This document shows positions 32,708-43,008 of a DNA stretch of 64,000 bases, one piece after another (within the stretch, counting starts at the first letter, position 1; each line of letters starts with the position of its first letter). The notes under the pieces are model-generated. The model had not been told where the DNA came from. It worked only from the letters and a program-made list of their open reading frames with translations, and did no database searches. Both the position numbers and the translations under genes were made by a program. The DNA is from Fulvia fulva (taxonomy: Eukaryota > Ascomycota > Dothideomycetes > Mycosphaerellales > Mycosphaerellaceae): NCBI RefSeq assembly GCF_020509005.1, contig NC_063021.1, forward strand, positions 1-64,000, written 5' to 3'.

Positions 32708-33128
32708 ATGGCAGAAGTCGATGATGGGTACGAGACAATGATCGAAGGCGAGACCTGGACAATGAAGACTGCCACAAGATCAGCGACAGTCGTAGACTCC
32801 CTGTTGTTTACCTCTATTTCCGAGCCCATCATGTCAAGCACGTTTGGCATATCGACTTGGCATTGGCATCAGCTCTGGCGTCGCAGCGATTGTCACTGTA
32901 GTCGCTCTGGCTTGGGTCTACACTCATCACCGCAGAGGCAGGAGTCCGGGCAGAGTTGGGGCGACTGAAGAAATGCCCGCTCCACCACAGGATGAGGACA
33001 AATATTCACGGTCTTCAGACGACCGCCAGGTCCACGAGCTCGAAGCCCCTGATGATATCCTGGAGCTAGACTGGGAACACAGGGACGAGTTGCCGTCCAC
33101 GTACGTCGGCACAGAACTGCGTGATTAA
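32708..33128 (+). pseudogene. Small single-pass membrane protein with one-base frameshift
   Basis: An N-terminal frame from ATG 32708 (MAEVDDGYETMIEGETW) runs to about 32840. A second frame continues with a hydrophobic helix (LGIGISSGVAAIVTVVALAW), a basic stop-transfer (HHRRGRS) and an acidic tail ending in TYVGTELRD. The span is 421 nt; removing one T from TTT at 32843-32845 gives 140 codons without a stop. This layout (Ser/Thr-rich start, one helix, acidic tail) is common in fungal small plasma-membrane proteins. I cannot name the family. An assembly indel is possible. Confidence 0.5.
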
Positions 33129-33371
33129 GACCCATTGGAGGCCCTAATGCGGTCACATTCAGGATACAAGGCGTGACCCTAACGAGATGGACGACTTGTG
33201 CGTGCCAAAAGGTCGAGATCTGAACATACAACGAAATACGGTAGCAGCAATTGACCTCATACTGCCTCGATTCGGATCTTTGGTGCTGCAAGTTCACCGA
33301 ATACTCCTACTGGGCCAGTGTCCTCCTTCAAATACACCATGCGGCATCTCTGGCCCACTATAAACGCCCTC

Positions 33372-33881
33372 TTAAATCTGCTTGGGCTCCACGATACGCC
33401 ACTGAGTCTCTCTATGATAATAAACCCCGCCATGGACACCATCTCCCAAAGGATCGGCACATCCTTCGTAGATAGCGGCAAATCCTCCCTTACAGAATGG
33501 GAACCAAACACGATCTTTCTCTCTGCCACTGTAATCGTACATGATCCAGGTGTTGCTTTGCGTGAATACTTTGAGATCAGCGGCTGTCAGGGGTCGGTTG
33601 TCTAGCCTGCCGCAAAATGCTTTGGTTGCTTCTACGGCAGCTGACAGTTTCATGGTCTCGGTGGTGGCACAGCAGACGGACCAAAACGCTATGTCACGAC
33701 AGTCTGGAGGATTAGTGATAGCGGCCAGAAGGTCTATCTCTGAGTCAAGCATGGGCACGGGTGCTGTTGTCTCAACTTGTTCGCTGTCTGGACTGCGAGC
33801 TTCATGCTCTTGTGCTGATGTTGGCTGACAGAGTAGAATCGCGCCGAGAAAAATTGTCGGCGGAGTGCTGAGGCTGACCAT
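33372..33881 (-). CDS. Small secreted cysteine-containing protein
   Basis: From the ATG at 33881 the product has 169 residues and begins with a signal peptide (VSLSTPPTIFLGAILLC, cleavage near TSAQ-EHEA). The mature part has six cysteines (DCRDI, VCC, FCGRL, FCKGGF, GCADP), which could form three disulfides. An upstream in-frame ATG at 33938 would add 19 residues before the signal peptide and is less likely. The length, signal peptide and cysteine content match small secreted effector-like proteins of plant-associated fungi, but nothing proves such a role. No family is recognised. Confidence 0.65.
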   Translation of the reverse strand: MVSLSTPPTIFLGAILLCQPTSAQEHEARSPDSEQVETTAPVPMLDSEIDLLAAITNPPDCRDIAFWSVCCATTETMKLSAAVEATKAFCGRLDNRPLTAADLKVFTQSNTWIMYDYSGREKDRVWFPFCKGGFAAIYEGCADPLGDGVHGGVYYHRETQWRIVEPKQI

Positions 33882-34506
33882 GGTTCTTGATGCTTGCAAT
33901 CTAGGTGAAGCTGTATGTTGATACGAAGCACTGAGCATATAACTTGATATGGCATGGTTAAATGGTCAGAAAAGCCGTATTCTTTGTGGCTGGTGTTTGT
34001 GTATGCATGCAAAGAATGTTCTGCAATCGTCAAAAACTGTTCCATGTTACACTTTGAGCATTGTGAGTTTTATAAGGGCAGTTTGAGGCTCCATTGTCGC
34101 TTGGAATTAGCACATGCGTCGTGCATCGTGCCTTGAGATCGACCAGTGGCTGTATGTGGCCGTCGAAAGTGGTATCTGCCATGACATGAGGATAAGGATC
34201 GCCAATAGTACCTTGACTGGAAGAATTGACGTGCGTGCGCGAAGTGATGAGGATCTGGTAGAAAGTGGTCGCCTTCTACGGTGACTGTCTAGCAGCAGAC
34301 CCACTCCCAGGAACACATACGCAGCAACATGGTGACTTAGTACTTCACTTCCATCCATCAAAAGCCAGAAATGAATGCGTGCTTCCTGCCTCCAAATCCA
34401 GACTGCGTGTATGTGGCTGCCCTTGTGACTCGTACTTAAGCCTCCCTTCTTTGATCATCTCCTTATCACCAACCTACACCTCCCACACCCACCTCATCCC
34501 AGCCCT
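33882..34506. other. Intergenic region, no gene seen
   Basis: About 620 bp upstream of the secreted protein gene. No supported coding frame. The right end turns C/A-rich and leads into the tandem duplication at 34510. Confidence 0.4.
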
Positions 34507-34509
34507 CAC

Positions 34510-34711
34510 CACCCTCACCACCAAAAGAGCACCTAGACCACAACCAACATCGACAGCTCGGTCTACACTTTTCATCTCGAACCCCTTTCAGACGTCCCAC
34601 CCACAAGTACCACCCTCACCACCAAAAAGCACCTAGCCCACAACCACCACCACCACCAACACCAACACCAACACCAACACCAACAGCTCAGTCAGTCAGT
34701 CAGTCAGTCTC
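34510..34711. repeat. Tandem duplication with expanded microsatellites
   Basis: A segment starting CACCCTCACCACCAAAAGAG at 34510 recurs at 34611 (CACCCTCACCACCAAAAAGC), a period of 101 bp. In the second copy the CAACC part is expanded into an ACCAAC hexamer array (about 34645-34686), followed by five CAGT units (about 34688-34709). It lies just upstream of a possible GPI-protein gene and may be transcribed leader sequence. Confidence 0.75.
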
Positions 34712-34771
34712 CAAAACCCACCGCAAACACAATCTCAACCCCTACATACTCATCATGACACCATCGCCGCT

Positions 34772-35026
34772 CTCAACACCACAGCGCGTCGCGCCACTCA
34801 CGACATCGATTTCGACCTTGACAAGTGTCAACGGTCCGTATGTACGTATGCGAATGGCACTACTGCGATGAGCCGCGCGACGGCTGGGTCGTCTGCGAGT
34901 GTGTCTTACACGACTTCCAGCACTTCTACTCCAGTGTCGCGCGGCGCTTGTCGTGCCGGTGGCTTGAGTGTGGGTGCGAGCTTTGGTGTCGTCGGCATGA
35001 TGGTCGTATCCTTGTTGATCGTATGA
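34772..35026 (+). CDS. Possible GPI-anchored surface protein (C-terminal part)
   Basis: In the frame ending with TGA at 35024-35026 the sequence reads through ALNTTARRATHDIDFDL, KCQRSVCTYANGTTAMS, a Ser/Thr-rich stretch, GACRAGGLS and a terminal hydrophobic run (GVVGMMVVSLLIV). This order, with Cys pairs, glycosylated Ser/Thr stalk and C-terminal hydrophobic tail, is that of a fungal GPI-anchored protein. I find no ATG in this frame upstream, so the start and signal peptide would lie in an unidentified 5' exon, or this is a remnant. The coordinates mark only the open part. An ATG in another frame at 34754 gives a short peptide and is not supported. Confidence 0.35.
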   Translation, partial: LNTTARRATHDIDFDLDKCQRSVCTYANGTTAMSRATAGSSASVSYTTSSTSTPVSRGACRAGGLSVGASFGVVGMMVVSLLIV

Positions 35027-35337
35027 GGTGCTCATGGTGGGAGGTACATTTGGTGCTCCGGCCTTTTACGATCGGGAAGAGTCGAAGACACACACAGGTC
35101 AGTTTGGCGAAGGATGATCAAGAGCACAAGCAGCAGAGAGAAAAGTTCTTGGGTATACATTATGCTTACACACCATACATCAGTCATTGAGCCATCAACA
35201 TCAGCTTCGTACATTGTCCTCTTATCATACATGCGCCCACACACCTCGCTCAATAGCGCAGATCAAAGCAAATCGTGTCGACATGGCGACGGTACAGTAG
35301 CAAATCAGTTCGTGAATCGGAAATGTTGTGAGGCAAA
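35027..35337. other. Convergent spacer before DMC1
   Basis: This 311-bp stretch lies between the possible GPI gene and the 3' end of DMC1. No gene is seen. Confidence 0.4.
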
Positions 35338-36662
35338 TCATGCCTTCTCAGGGTCGTTGATGCCGCCGGTGGTGATGACATAGGTAGCTTCACCCTCCGG
35401 GCAGTCTGCAGAAACAAGTCAGTGATGGCCATCATCGCTTGCCCAGGGCGTCGACATACCAGGAGAGTCCATCACCTTTGCAACACGCTCCTCGCCGCGG
35501 CCTTTGCGGAGCAGTACACGGGTGGTGGATGCGTGAGCAAGAATGTGACCACCAACTGGCTTGCGACCATCGGCACCAGCAAAGAGTGCGCTTGCACCAG
35601 GGTCTGACTGGACCTGGTTGGTCATGAATACGGCGATGTTGAACTCTTCTGCGCACTCTGCAAGCTTGCGGAGGTGCTGTGCGAGTTTCTGCTGACGCTC
35701 GCTGAGCTCTCCACGGCCAGTGTAGTCGCTGCGGAAGAGATTGAGGATGCTGTCGACGATGAGCAGGCGGTAGTCACCAGTCGAGAATTGCTCAGCCATG
35801 CTGCAAAGGATCTCGTGCTGGTGCTCGCTGTTCTTGGCCCGGTGGATGATGATGTTCTCGATGGCTTGCTCTGGGTCGACTGTAAAGGGTCAGTAGGTGC
35901 AATTCGAGTTGGTGTACAGCGACTTACCATTGAAGCGCTCAGCAATCTGCATGATACGCTCAGGGCGAAATGTGCCTTCGGTGTCTGTGACAGGTCAGCG
36001 GCTGTACGACTCAATGTGAGGAGATGTGCGTACCAATGATTGCCACCTTGCCCTCGGCGCCACTATCGCACTTGGGAAGTTGTGCAGTCACACACATGGT
36101 ATGGCTGAGCTGAGTCTTGCCACATCGGAACTCGCCATACACCTCGCTGACGCTGCTGGACTCAAAACCGCCACCAAGGATCTTGTTCCAATTGTCGCTG
36201 CCAGTGCTGAGGCGGAAGCATCTCTTGCGTTGGTGAAGTAGCTCGGTGCCGGTGATGACGCGGGAACCATTCGGCTTGATGAGTGTCAGTGAAGGCGACA
36301 AACAGTCAAGGTGTTGTACGTACCTCGCACTTCTTGGCTGCCTCCTTCACCTTCTCAACCTTGACATCGGAGAAGCCTTTGATCTTGAGTAGCTGTTTCG
36401 TCATGCATGACAGTACGGACTGAGTGCGGGTTAGTGACACTGCTGGCAGCCTCCATGATCAACAGAACTAACGCCAATGGTATGGTAGCCATTGGTCTTG
36501 AGCTTCGCGATGTCGGAGTTGTTGATGCCTGTGAGATGTCAGTGAAACGATTGTGTGTAGGTGATGGAGATTTTTACCATGATTGAGCAGCTGGTCGACG
36601 TCAACGATGAAGTTCTGTGGCTCGTACTCTTCCTCCTCGCCGCTGGCAACGGAAGCAGGCAT
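35338..36662 (-). CDS. DMC1: Meiotic recombinase Dmc1
   Basis: Seven exons join in phase: 36662-36578, 36528-36473, 36419-36324, 36274-36034, 35984-35928, 35879-35460 and 35405-35338. They give a 340-residue protein, the usual Dmc1 length. It has the N-terminal helix-hairpin-helix region ([18 protein letters not shown]), Walker A GEFRCGKT at 126-133, [12 protein letters not shown], Walker B LLIVDSI and loop motifs. [12 protein letters not shown] and the ending [16 protein letters not shown] separate Dmc1 from Rad51. Dmc1 forms filaments on single-stranded DNA and drives inter-homologue strand exchange in meiosis. All six introns are 48-54 nt. I start at [12 protein letters not shown]; the frame is open further upstream behind a possible CAACAG acceptor, so a 5' exon is possible. 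Several fungi have lost this gene; here it looks intact, implying capacity for meiosis. Confidence 0.94.
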
Positions 36663-37845
36663 GTTGGAGGCGGTGGGTGCGGTGGGTGCGGTCGAGACTG
36701 TTGCGAGGTTGGAACGTATAGTAAGATCGATAAACAACAAAAAAGCGCTGCAGATCGTAGGGTGTCAATTGAGGAAAAGGATGTTGCCGCTGTTCGTCGA
36801 AGTTGTGGTGTGAGGTGAAAGAAGAGAAGAGGCCGAAGATTCGAAAACTTCATCTGGCGACCGCATCTTCGCAAAAGTGGCAGGTGCGCTTCTGCCTGCC
36901 GTCTCCTTCCCATATTGTTGCCCGCGGTGGTGTCGTTGAGGAAGTCGCGATGCTGGTCCACGTGGCTCGGCGCAAGCCGAACATGTGAAAGTCAAAGCCA
37001 ACTTCACATCCCAAGGGCCGTGTACAAAGCTCGTTGGCGCCGATCGCGTCATCTATCCTCGTTAGCCACATCGTTGCTTGAACCATCCAGCGTGCCAAAG
37101 TGATGCACAGACTGGAGCGACCTATGCGAAGCGCTCGTAGATTGCCTTGTCTCTGTGATCCGAAGAACCCGACTGCAAAGGTCAGTTGCTGCAAAGATCC
37201 GACCGACGTTGGTCTTTGTCAACAGCCCTCGCCCCATCTTGCGCTGCAGATAAGCAGCAGCAAAGTGAACAATGATATGCTCAAATGACATCGATGCCAG
37301 AGCTCCCTTGGCGTGATCGCAAGGTTTTCTTTACCTGCGAATGAGTGAGACCGCTCAACGCGTAGCGCAAGGTGCGGAAACGCCTCAGCAGCATCTTTGA
37401 CCTCCGCAAAACCACATTGCCCCACGTAGTCTGCAGTCTTTTGGGAAATGTTGATCAGAGCGTAGTAGATTTCACACGTCAGTACTTGCTTATAGGTCTG
37501 AGCTCTTACACACCGACACAGCTCGCTCTCCACATCCTCCTCCCACATCCGCATCTTGACTACCTTCCACTGCTCGGCACCGCCTGCACATCAACAAAAG
37601 GCTGGTGTACCGTCACCGGCTTCATCTTCCGTCTTGTCTCTGCTCCGCCTGGGTATAAGGTATATGCTGGGTCGTGATGGTCGTAAGGAAACTTTTGTGT
37701 CGTTGGGTCGTGAGATCGTTCGAACGCTCAATGAAGAGGGTCATGCTGGGTAAATGCTGTCCGAAAAGGAGTTGGCCAGAAGGTATATCTAGGGTCTCAA
37801 CGTTCAGTGGCCTTCTGGCGTCGAGTATATCCTAGGTGTCTGTGT
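36663..37845. other. Intergenic region, no convincing gene
   Basis: About 1.2 kb between DMC1 and GIS2. A minus-strand frame at 36765-37052 (with LTFTCSACAE) has some coding look, but I cannot connect it to a family or to DMC1 by splice sites. The rest shows short frames only. Confidence 0.4.
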
Positions 37846-38717
37846 TTAAGCCACCACCTGTGCTGGAGCAACAGGTGCCAGGGCAGCTGCATCGGGTTGC
37901 AGGCCAGTGGTTGGAGTCGGGTTGGCATCGCCATTGATCGCTGGAGCGTCGCCATTGGTGGTGCCGTCGGCCGACTGTGGGCAGTCTCGTGAGATGTGTC
38001 CGGCCTCGCCGCAGCGGTAGCAGGTCTTGCCTGCGCTGTTCAGTGGGCCGCCATTGGGAGCAGTGCAGTCGCGTGAGATGTGTCCAAGCTTGCCGCAGGC
38101 ATAGCACTTCATAGCCTGAGCCTGACAGTCGCGCGCAAAGTGGTTCGGTCCGCCACACTTGTAGCAGGTCGCTGCTCGGTTACCGCCAGCAAATCCACCT
38201 CGGAAGTTGCCTCCGCCATAACCGCCGCGAGCTGGGCCGCCAGCGCCGCGACCGACTGGCGCGGAGTTGGGAGTCGGGCAGTTGCGCTGTGCATTATCAG
38301 CATGTGTAGCATCCTCACGCAGACGATCTACCTACCGCAAGATGGCCGGGCTGTCCACAAGAGTAGCATCGTCCTCCGCCGGCAGCACCGCCGCTCAGAC
38401 GTAGCGTAGGGCAGTCAGCCTGAACGTGACCAAGTCCTTGGCAGTGGTAGCATTGTTTCGCTGGATCCATAGTGAGCGCAATGTTCTGTATTGTCTGCGC
38501 AAGACGTGCAACTTACTCTCGGTCGTTCTGGGGCTTGGGCAGTTGTTGCTCTCATGGCCTTCATGCAGCGGTCAGTCCACGCTCTTGTCCGCGTCTCAAC
38601 CCCTTCCTTACCCGGCTGCTTGCAGTTGTAGCACAGTCGCTCGGTGCTCGAGCACACCTCGGCGTAGTGTCCAACATTGCCACACTTGTAGCACGCGCGA
38701 CGCGAAAGTGAAGACAT
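37846..38717 (-). CDS. GIS2: CCHC zinc-knuckle RNA-binding protein Gis2/CNBP
   Basis: Four exons (38717-38612, 38558-38517, 38460-38336, 38286-37846) join in phase into 237 residues with seven CCHC zinc knuckles: CYKCGNVGHYAEVC, CYNCKQPGHESNNC, CYHCQGLGHVQADC, CYSCGQPGHLARNC, CYKCGGPNHFARDC, CYACGKLGHISRDC and CYRCGEAGHISRDC. Seven is the number in yeast Gis2 and human CNBP. A Gly/Arg-rich linker (RGGYGGGNFRGGF) separates knuckles 4 and 5, and an Ala/Pro/Thr tail ends the protein. The family binds G-rich mRNA, associates with polysomes and stress granules, and promotes translation. Two introns cut inside knuckles 2 and 4, so exons do not match modules. Confidence 0.93.
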
Positions 38718-40055
38718 CCTGCTCTCTCCTTCGAACGACTGCAACTGTCCCTCGTCAGATATGTGTATGGTGTACGTGCGATGCGCAGCGGTCCAGGTGT
38801 GTGTCTGTGTCATGTTGCGCCGTAGTGGTGTCGCACAGAGGCGCAACGGCCACGATGCTCATAGGTTGATAAGGAAGGTGGGAGGCTTCGGCGGTGAATG
38901 CTCGCGTTGGAGGAATGGCGCATACCTGGTAATACCAACTGGGTCTTCCTGCGCATCTGTTAGCAAGCACCACAAAGAACGCGCAGAGTGCAATGCCGCA
39001 AAGCGTGATTGAATGCGCATCTTGCCGAGACCTCAAACAACACTCGGCTCTTCTCGGCGTCTTCGGCGATGGGCCAGGGTGTGAATGTGGATGGGTGGTG
39101 GGTGGTGGCATACCTTCTCTGCTCTCGGCTTCCTGCTCTCTCTCCGTCCTCGCACCTCTGTCCACGGACAAACTGGTGAATAGCAAAGAACGAATGGTGG
39201 TGATTGACGAGACAGCAAAGACGGAAGTCGTGTGGGAAAGATGTGATGGGCGCAGAGGGCAAAATGCTCCCCACCTTCCTTCCTCCACATGGTCTCTCGG
39301 CTGGAAGCTGTCCAATCACATGCGGGCAATGTCACGATGCGAACTCTGATCTGTCGCCAACAACAACGAGCACACGCGACTTCCACCTGTCATGATCGTG
39401 TCGTGGCCACTTTCTCGATCAACGCGTCCTCCCCAGCAGTCACTTCTTTATGGCCACACTCCTCTTGACCTGACCGATGCTCTCTCTCCACCCTCCAACC
39501 GAGTGGGCTCAACGAAGCAGCCCTGCTCAAGCCGGTACCACAGAACCCACCGGGATAGCTGCATGAAATGCGGATCGTTGCCCCGTCGGCAAGGTCATCT
39601 TGAGCCGACACCATACCATTGACCCTTGTTCGACTTGACTTGACAAAGGCCACCAAGGCGAGGGGCGTTCTGGCACAGCTGTCGAATGCCGAAGTCGTTT
39701 GCGACCTCTTGATGGCCTTGAATGCATGTCCTGGCCTGGTTCATGCTGTGCGTGGTACAGCAGCGAGGATCGTCGTACATCGCGCTCGCTCTCCAGTGCC
39801 GGGGAAAGTCGACCGCAGTCAGTGAAGGAACTGTCTGTCGTCCTGGCGGAGAACCAGTGGAATATATACTCGATACATCATGCAGTGATATTTGTCTGGT
39901 CGACGGCTGTCCATCGCGGTCTTGGACCGGATCAAGTGGAAGAACGAGATGCGACCGCGCTGCGTCGTGAGCGAGAAGCATTCCACCAAGGTCACTTTTT
40001 GCTGCAGCCGACCTCGCAATGCTTCATCAACAAAAGACATACGACAACGCGCTGT
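38718..40055. other. Intergenic region upstream of GIS2
   Basis: About 1.3 kb without a supported gene. The part next to GIS2 is pyrimidine-rich on the minus strand and probably includes its promoter and 5' leader. Short open frames overlap on both strands. Confidence 0.4.
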
Positions 40056-40170
40056 AGCTCGACTGCGTCTATCGGACCCTGCTACTTAGCGACATGCCAG
40101 CTTACCAAAGGGATCGCTTGCGCTTCAATAACGAGTCGAAGCGCTCGGCGGCGATCAACTTTGTCATGAA
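40056..40170 (+). repeat. Diverged dispersed repeat, copy 1
   Basis: This stretch aligns by eye, with small gaps, to 45688-45803 on the same strand. The best-conserved part is ATCGGACC-GCTACT-AG-CACATGCCA. Both copies sit in gene-free DNA, 5.6 kb apart. The identity is moderate (roughly two thirds by eye). It could be the remains of a duplicated gene or an old transposable element. Confidence 0.5.
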
Positions 40171-40601
40171 CCCTCGCATGTTTTGGGCACCATCGTTACT
40201 GACACCATCATGCCGTCGCGTCAGAGCAGTGAGTACCGGATCTGTACCGCACGGTGGGAGTCACAGCTTGATGTTCTCACTAGCGGTTGCTGAAGCACAT
40301 TTGCTTCTGAGCCAACGTTATTTACGATCGTTTCCTCACTACTGACGACACATGAGATAGGGACGTCAGTAACATTACTGGCTGAAATAGCTTCAACGTA
40401 CAGTGTGATCATGGTGATCAAGCGCCGACCGCGTTATAACGACCTTGCCGGGCGGCTACGTGCAAGCGCCCACAATGTCAAACTCAGCCAGGCTCGCGAG
40501 CAGGCGGCACAGCATTGATTTCGATGTATATCCTCCCAGAAACACGCTACTTCCGCACAGTCTGCAAGTCGAAGTCGTGCCCGGCTATATCTACACCTGA
40601 G

Positions 40602-42700
40602 ATGAAGTCTGGACTGGACCAAGAAAGGCGTGAAAAGCTGCCACGTGCAACAAGCATACACTACACCACTCCGACAATCTTGGTCCTGTCCCTTCTTGGC
40701 GGGATCTGCTTCGCTCTGGGACATCACATCTTCTACCAAAGTCTGAATGGAAGGCCTGCTCTCAACGAAGCAGTGGTTCTCAAGGTATCTCATCAAAGGT
40801 TTAACCTCGCCGTGGGTAACGCGCTCGCATTTGCTGTCAAAGTGTCCCTCGGCATCGCTGCATCTACGGCATACTATCAGGCGTTTTGGCGGACAGCTCG
40901 GAACTCCAAGAGTGGACAAAAGTTGGCGACGCTAGATGCGACGTTCTCGGTCTTGGAGGATGCGACCAGCCTGATCAATGTGACTGTGTGGTATCGTTAT
41001 CCTCTGATGTTCACGATTGCAGTTTTGGCATGGTACAAGGCCCTCCCAGAGATCGATCATCATTGGTTCGAGTCTGACATGCAGCAGGTGCATCGCACTG
41101 GCATCAATCATCACACCCTCAACACTAACCGTTCAGAACGTCCTGCGAGTCCCTGCTTTGACCGAAAATCTTGAAGCACCAAACCTCGACTTCGCCAGCT
41201 TCGACTTCCTTGCTCCAATGATCTACAACGGCTCAGAGCAGTCCTGGCAGTATTTTGGCATCAACGACGCTGTCAAACGCATCGCATCCACGACCATGGT
41301 AGGAGGGGAGATACTCCCCATCAGCGCGCCCTCCGGCTATGCGAATGCCAGCTGGACCATCGACTTCTTCGGTCCATCTCTGACCTGCGGCAACGCAACG
41401 CAGGAGGACGAGCGCGCGATCTGGTACAATGTGCTGGATAGTATCAAGCCAACACAGACCGCCCCTCCATACTGGCCATGCTATGAGCTCAATGCTTATG
41501 CGTCGTGGTCGAACAACCCGACTACTTGGCTTCCGTACGATGACAAACAAGGGTGAGTTGATACTGCAAGCGACCAGCTACGGCACAGCTCAGCGTATGT
41601 TCGTTGCCTCAACACCGTGGTCAGCAGAGCAGTTCCAGCGGATATGCGGCTTTGGCGAAGAAACCAATATCGTTCGAGAGATATACGGCAAGCCGGACAG
41701 TGCCGAGGACCCATACCTCTCCGAGCTGTTCGATACAGCGTCCCTTGTTGAGTGCAAGGCCGTCAATGCTTCTTACACCGTGCACTTCGACTACATCAAC
41801 GGCCAACAGAACTTAACAATCAACATCGACAAGTCCTACAACCCCTTAATCCCCATCTACAACGTAACAGGCCCCGCTCCAACAGCCTCAAACCCCTCAA
41901 CCCATCAAAGCAGCGAAGCGGCAGACCCAACCTGCAGTACCTGGAACGCCCACAAATCAAGATGCACCTTCTCCGCCACAACCCTCCGCACCCTCTCCTA
42001 CCAATCCATCACCGACGCCTTCTCCACCATCCTCCATGGAACCCTAACAACCTCCAACCCCTCCGTCCAACACCTCCTCTTCCCCCACAGCGACGTGCCC
42101 AAAACCCGCCTCACCTCCACCAACGACCTCGCCTGGATCCCAGCCTACTTCCACTACCTCACGCCCCACACCATCAACCTCACCGCCCAACTGGAGCTCC
42201 AAGCCGGGACCCAATACGTCGGCCTCTCCAACACGAAATCCACCTCCACCCCCCTCCAAGGCTCCCTCGCCACCGCCATCGAGGACCTCTTCGCGAATTA
42301 TACCATCAGCCTGATGAGTGATCCCTACCTCCTGCCGAATTACACCTCCCCCCGCGCCCCGCAACGCTTCCACGCCGTCACGCTGGAAGCTGACCATAAC
42401 GTCTACGAGTACGACTCTGCGACGTTGTGGATTGCGTATGGTGTCGCGATTGGCGTCGCCACTCTGATAACGGTGGTAGGACTGGTGGTGATGTGGCTCA
42501 ATGGGGTGGCGTATGATGGGAGATTTTCGACTGTGTTGAGGGTGAGTCGCGAGGCGAGTTTGGAGGTGAAGGATGGGGGAGGGGCTGTGGGGCTGGGTGA
42601 GGATGAAGTTGATGATGGACGACAAGCGTTGTCGCGGGAGCTGGGGGAGGGGGTGGTGAGGATGCGGTGTGGGAGGGGGCGAGGGCGAAGGCTAGGGTGA
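40602..42700 (+). CDS. Large membrane glycoprotein with conserved cytoplasmic tail
   Basis: This matches a widespread Pezizomycotina family of uncharacterised membrane proteins: two or more N-terminal helices (TILVLSLLGGICFALG and others), a long N-glycosylated extracellular domain and one C-terminal helix followed by a short tail (FSTVLRVSRE). Exon 1 is 40602-41032; a 55-nt intron (41033-41087, CTGAC branch) restores the helix FTIAVLAW-CIALASIITP. The next part runs to about 41550. The frame then changes: either one extra G in GGG at 41551-41553 or an unusually short 43-nt intron (GTACGA...CCAG, about 41535-41577). Coding continues to TGA at 42698-42700. N-glycosylation sites are numerous (NASY, NLTI, NYTI). 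The function is unknown. Confidence 0.72.
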
Positions 42701-43008
42701 TGTTTGTAGAGGTGGTGTTTGCTGTAGGGATGGCTTTAGCGTATGGTTGTCTTTACTGTATGATGGTCCTTACGTATGATTATTGGTACCGTATGACAGT
42801 CCGCACCGTACGTTTACCCTTACCGTATGACTGAAAATGGTCAAAGTCATTCTGGACTGTTCATAGCGCCTCGCGCTTCTTTCATTCTTTCATATCGTAT
42901 CTATCATATCTTAAGTCCTGTCTCATCACCAGTCTCGAGTTTTGCCTGTCTCGAAGTTTTCGCTGATACGCCCATATCGCCGAATGTCTTCGCGAAGCTA
43001 TGTGTAGC
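42701..43008. other. Convergent spacer
   Basis: This 308-bp stretch separates the 3' ends of the membrane glycoprotein and UAP1 genes. It holds several degenerate repeats of the word ACCGTATGA (about 42750-42830), spaced about 20-30 bp apart. No gene is seen. Confidence 0.45.

Noticed and set aside
34742..35190. Other frames over the possible GPI gene, including a Cys/Trp-rich plus frame and a minus frame
   Set aside because: They have no family match and conflict with the frame that shows a Ser/Thr stalk and hydrophobic C-terminus.
36765..37052. Minus-strand frame with FTCSAC, thought to be a DNL-type zinc finger or a 5' exon of DMC1
   Set aside because: The second CxxC and the conserved aspartates of DNL fingers are missing, and no splice sites connect it to DMC1.
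38281..39400. Retroelement gag-type zinc knuckles
   Set aside because: Seven knuckles in the GIS2/CNBP order with introns and no reverse transcriptase nearby identify a cellular gene.
41752..42321. Pro/His-rich plus-strand frame of 189 codons
   Set aside because: It is an alternative frame of the membrane glycoprotein coding sequence and typical of C-rich codon bias.
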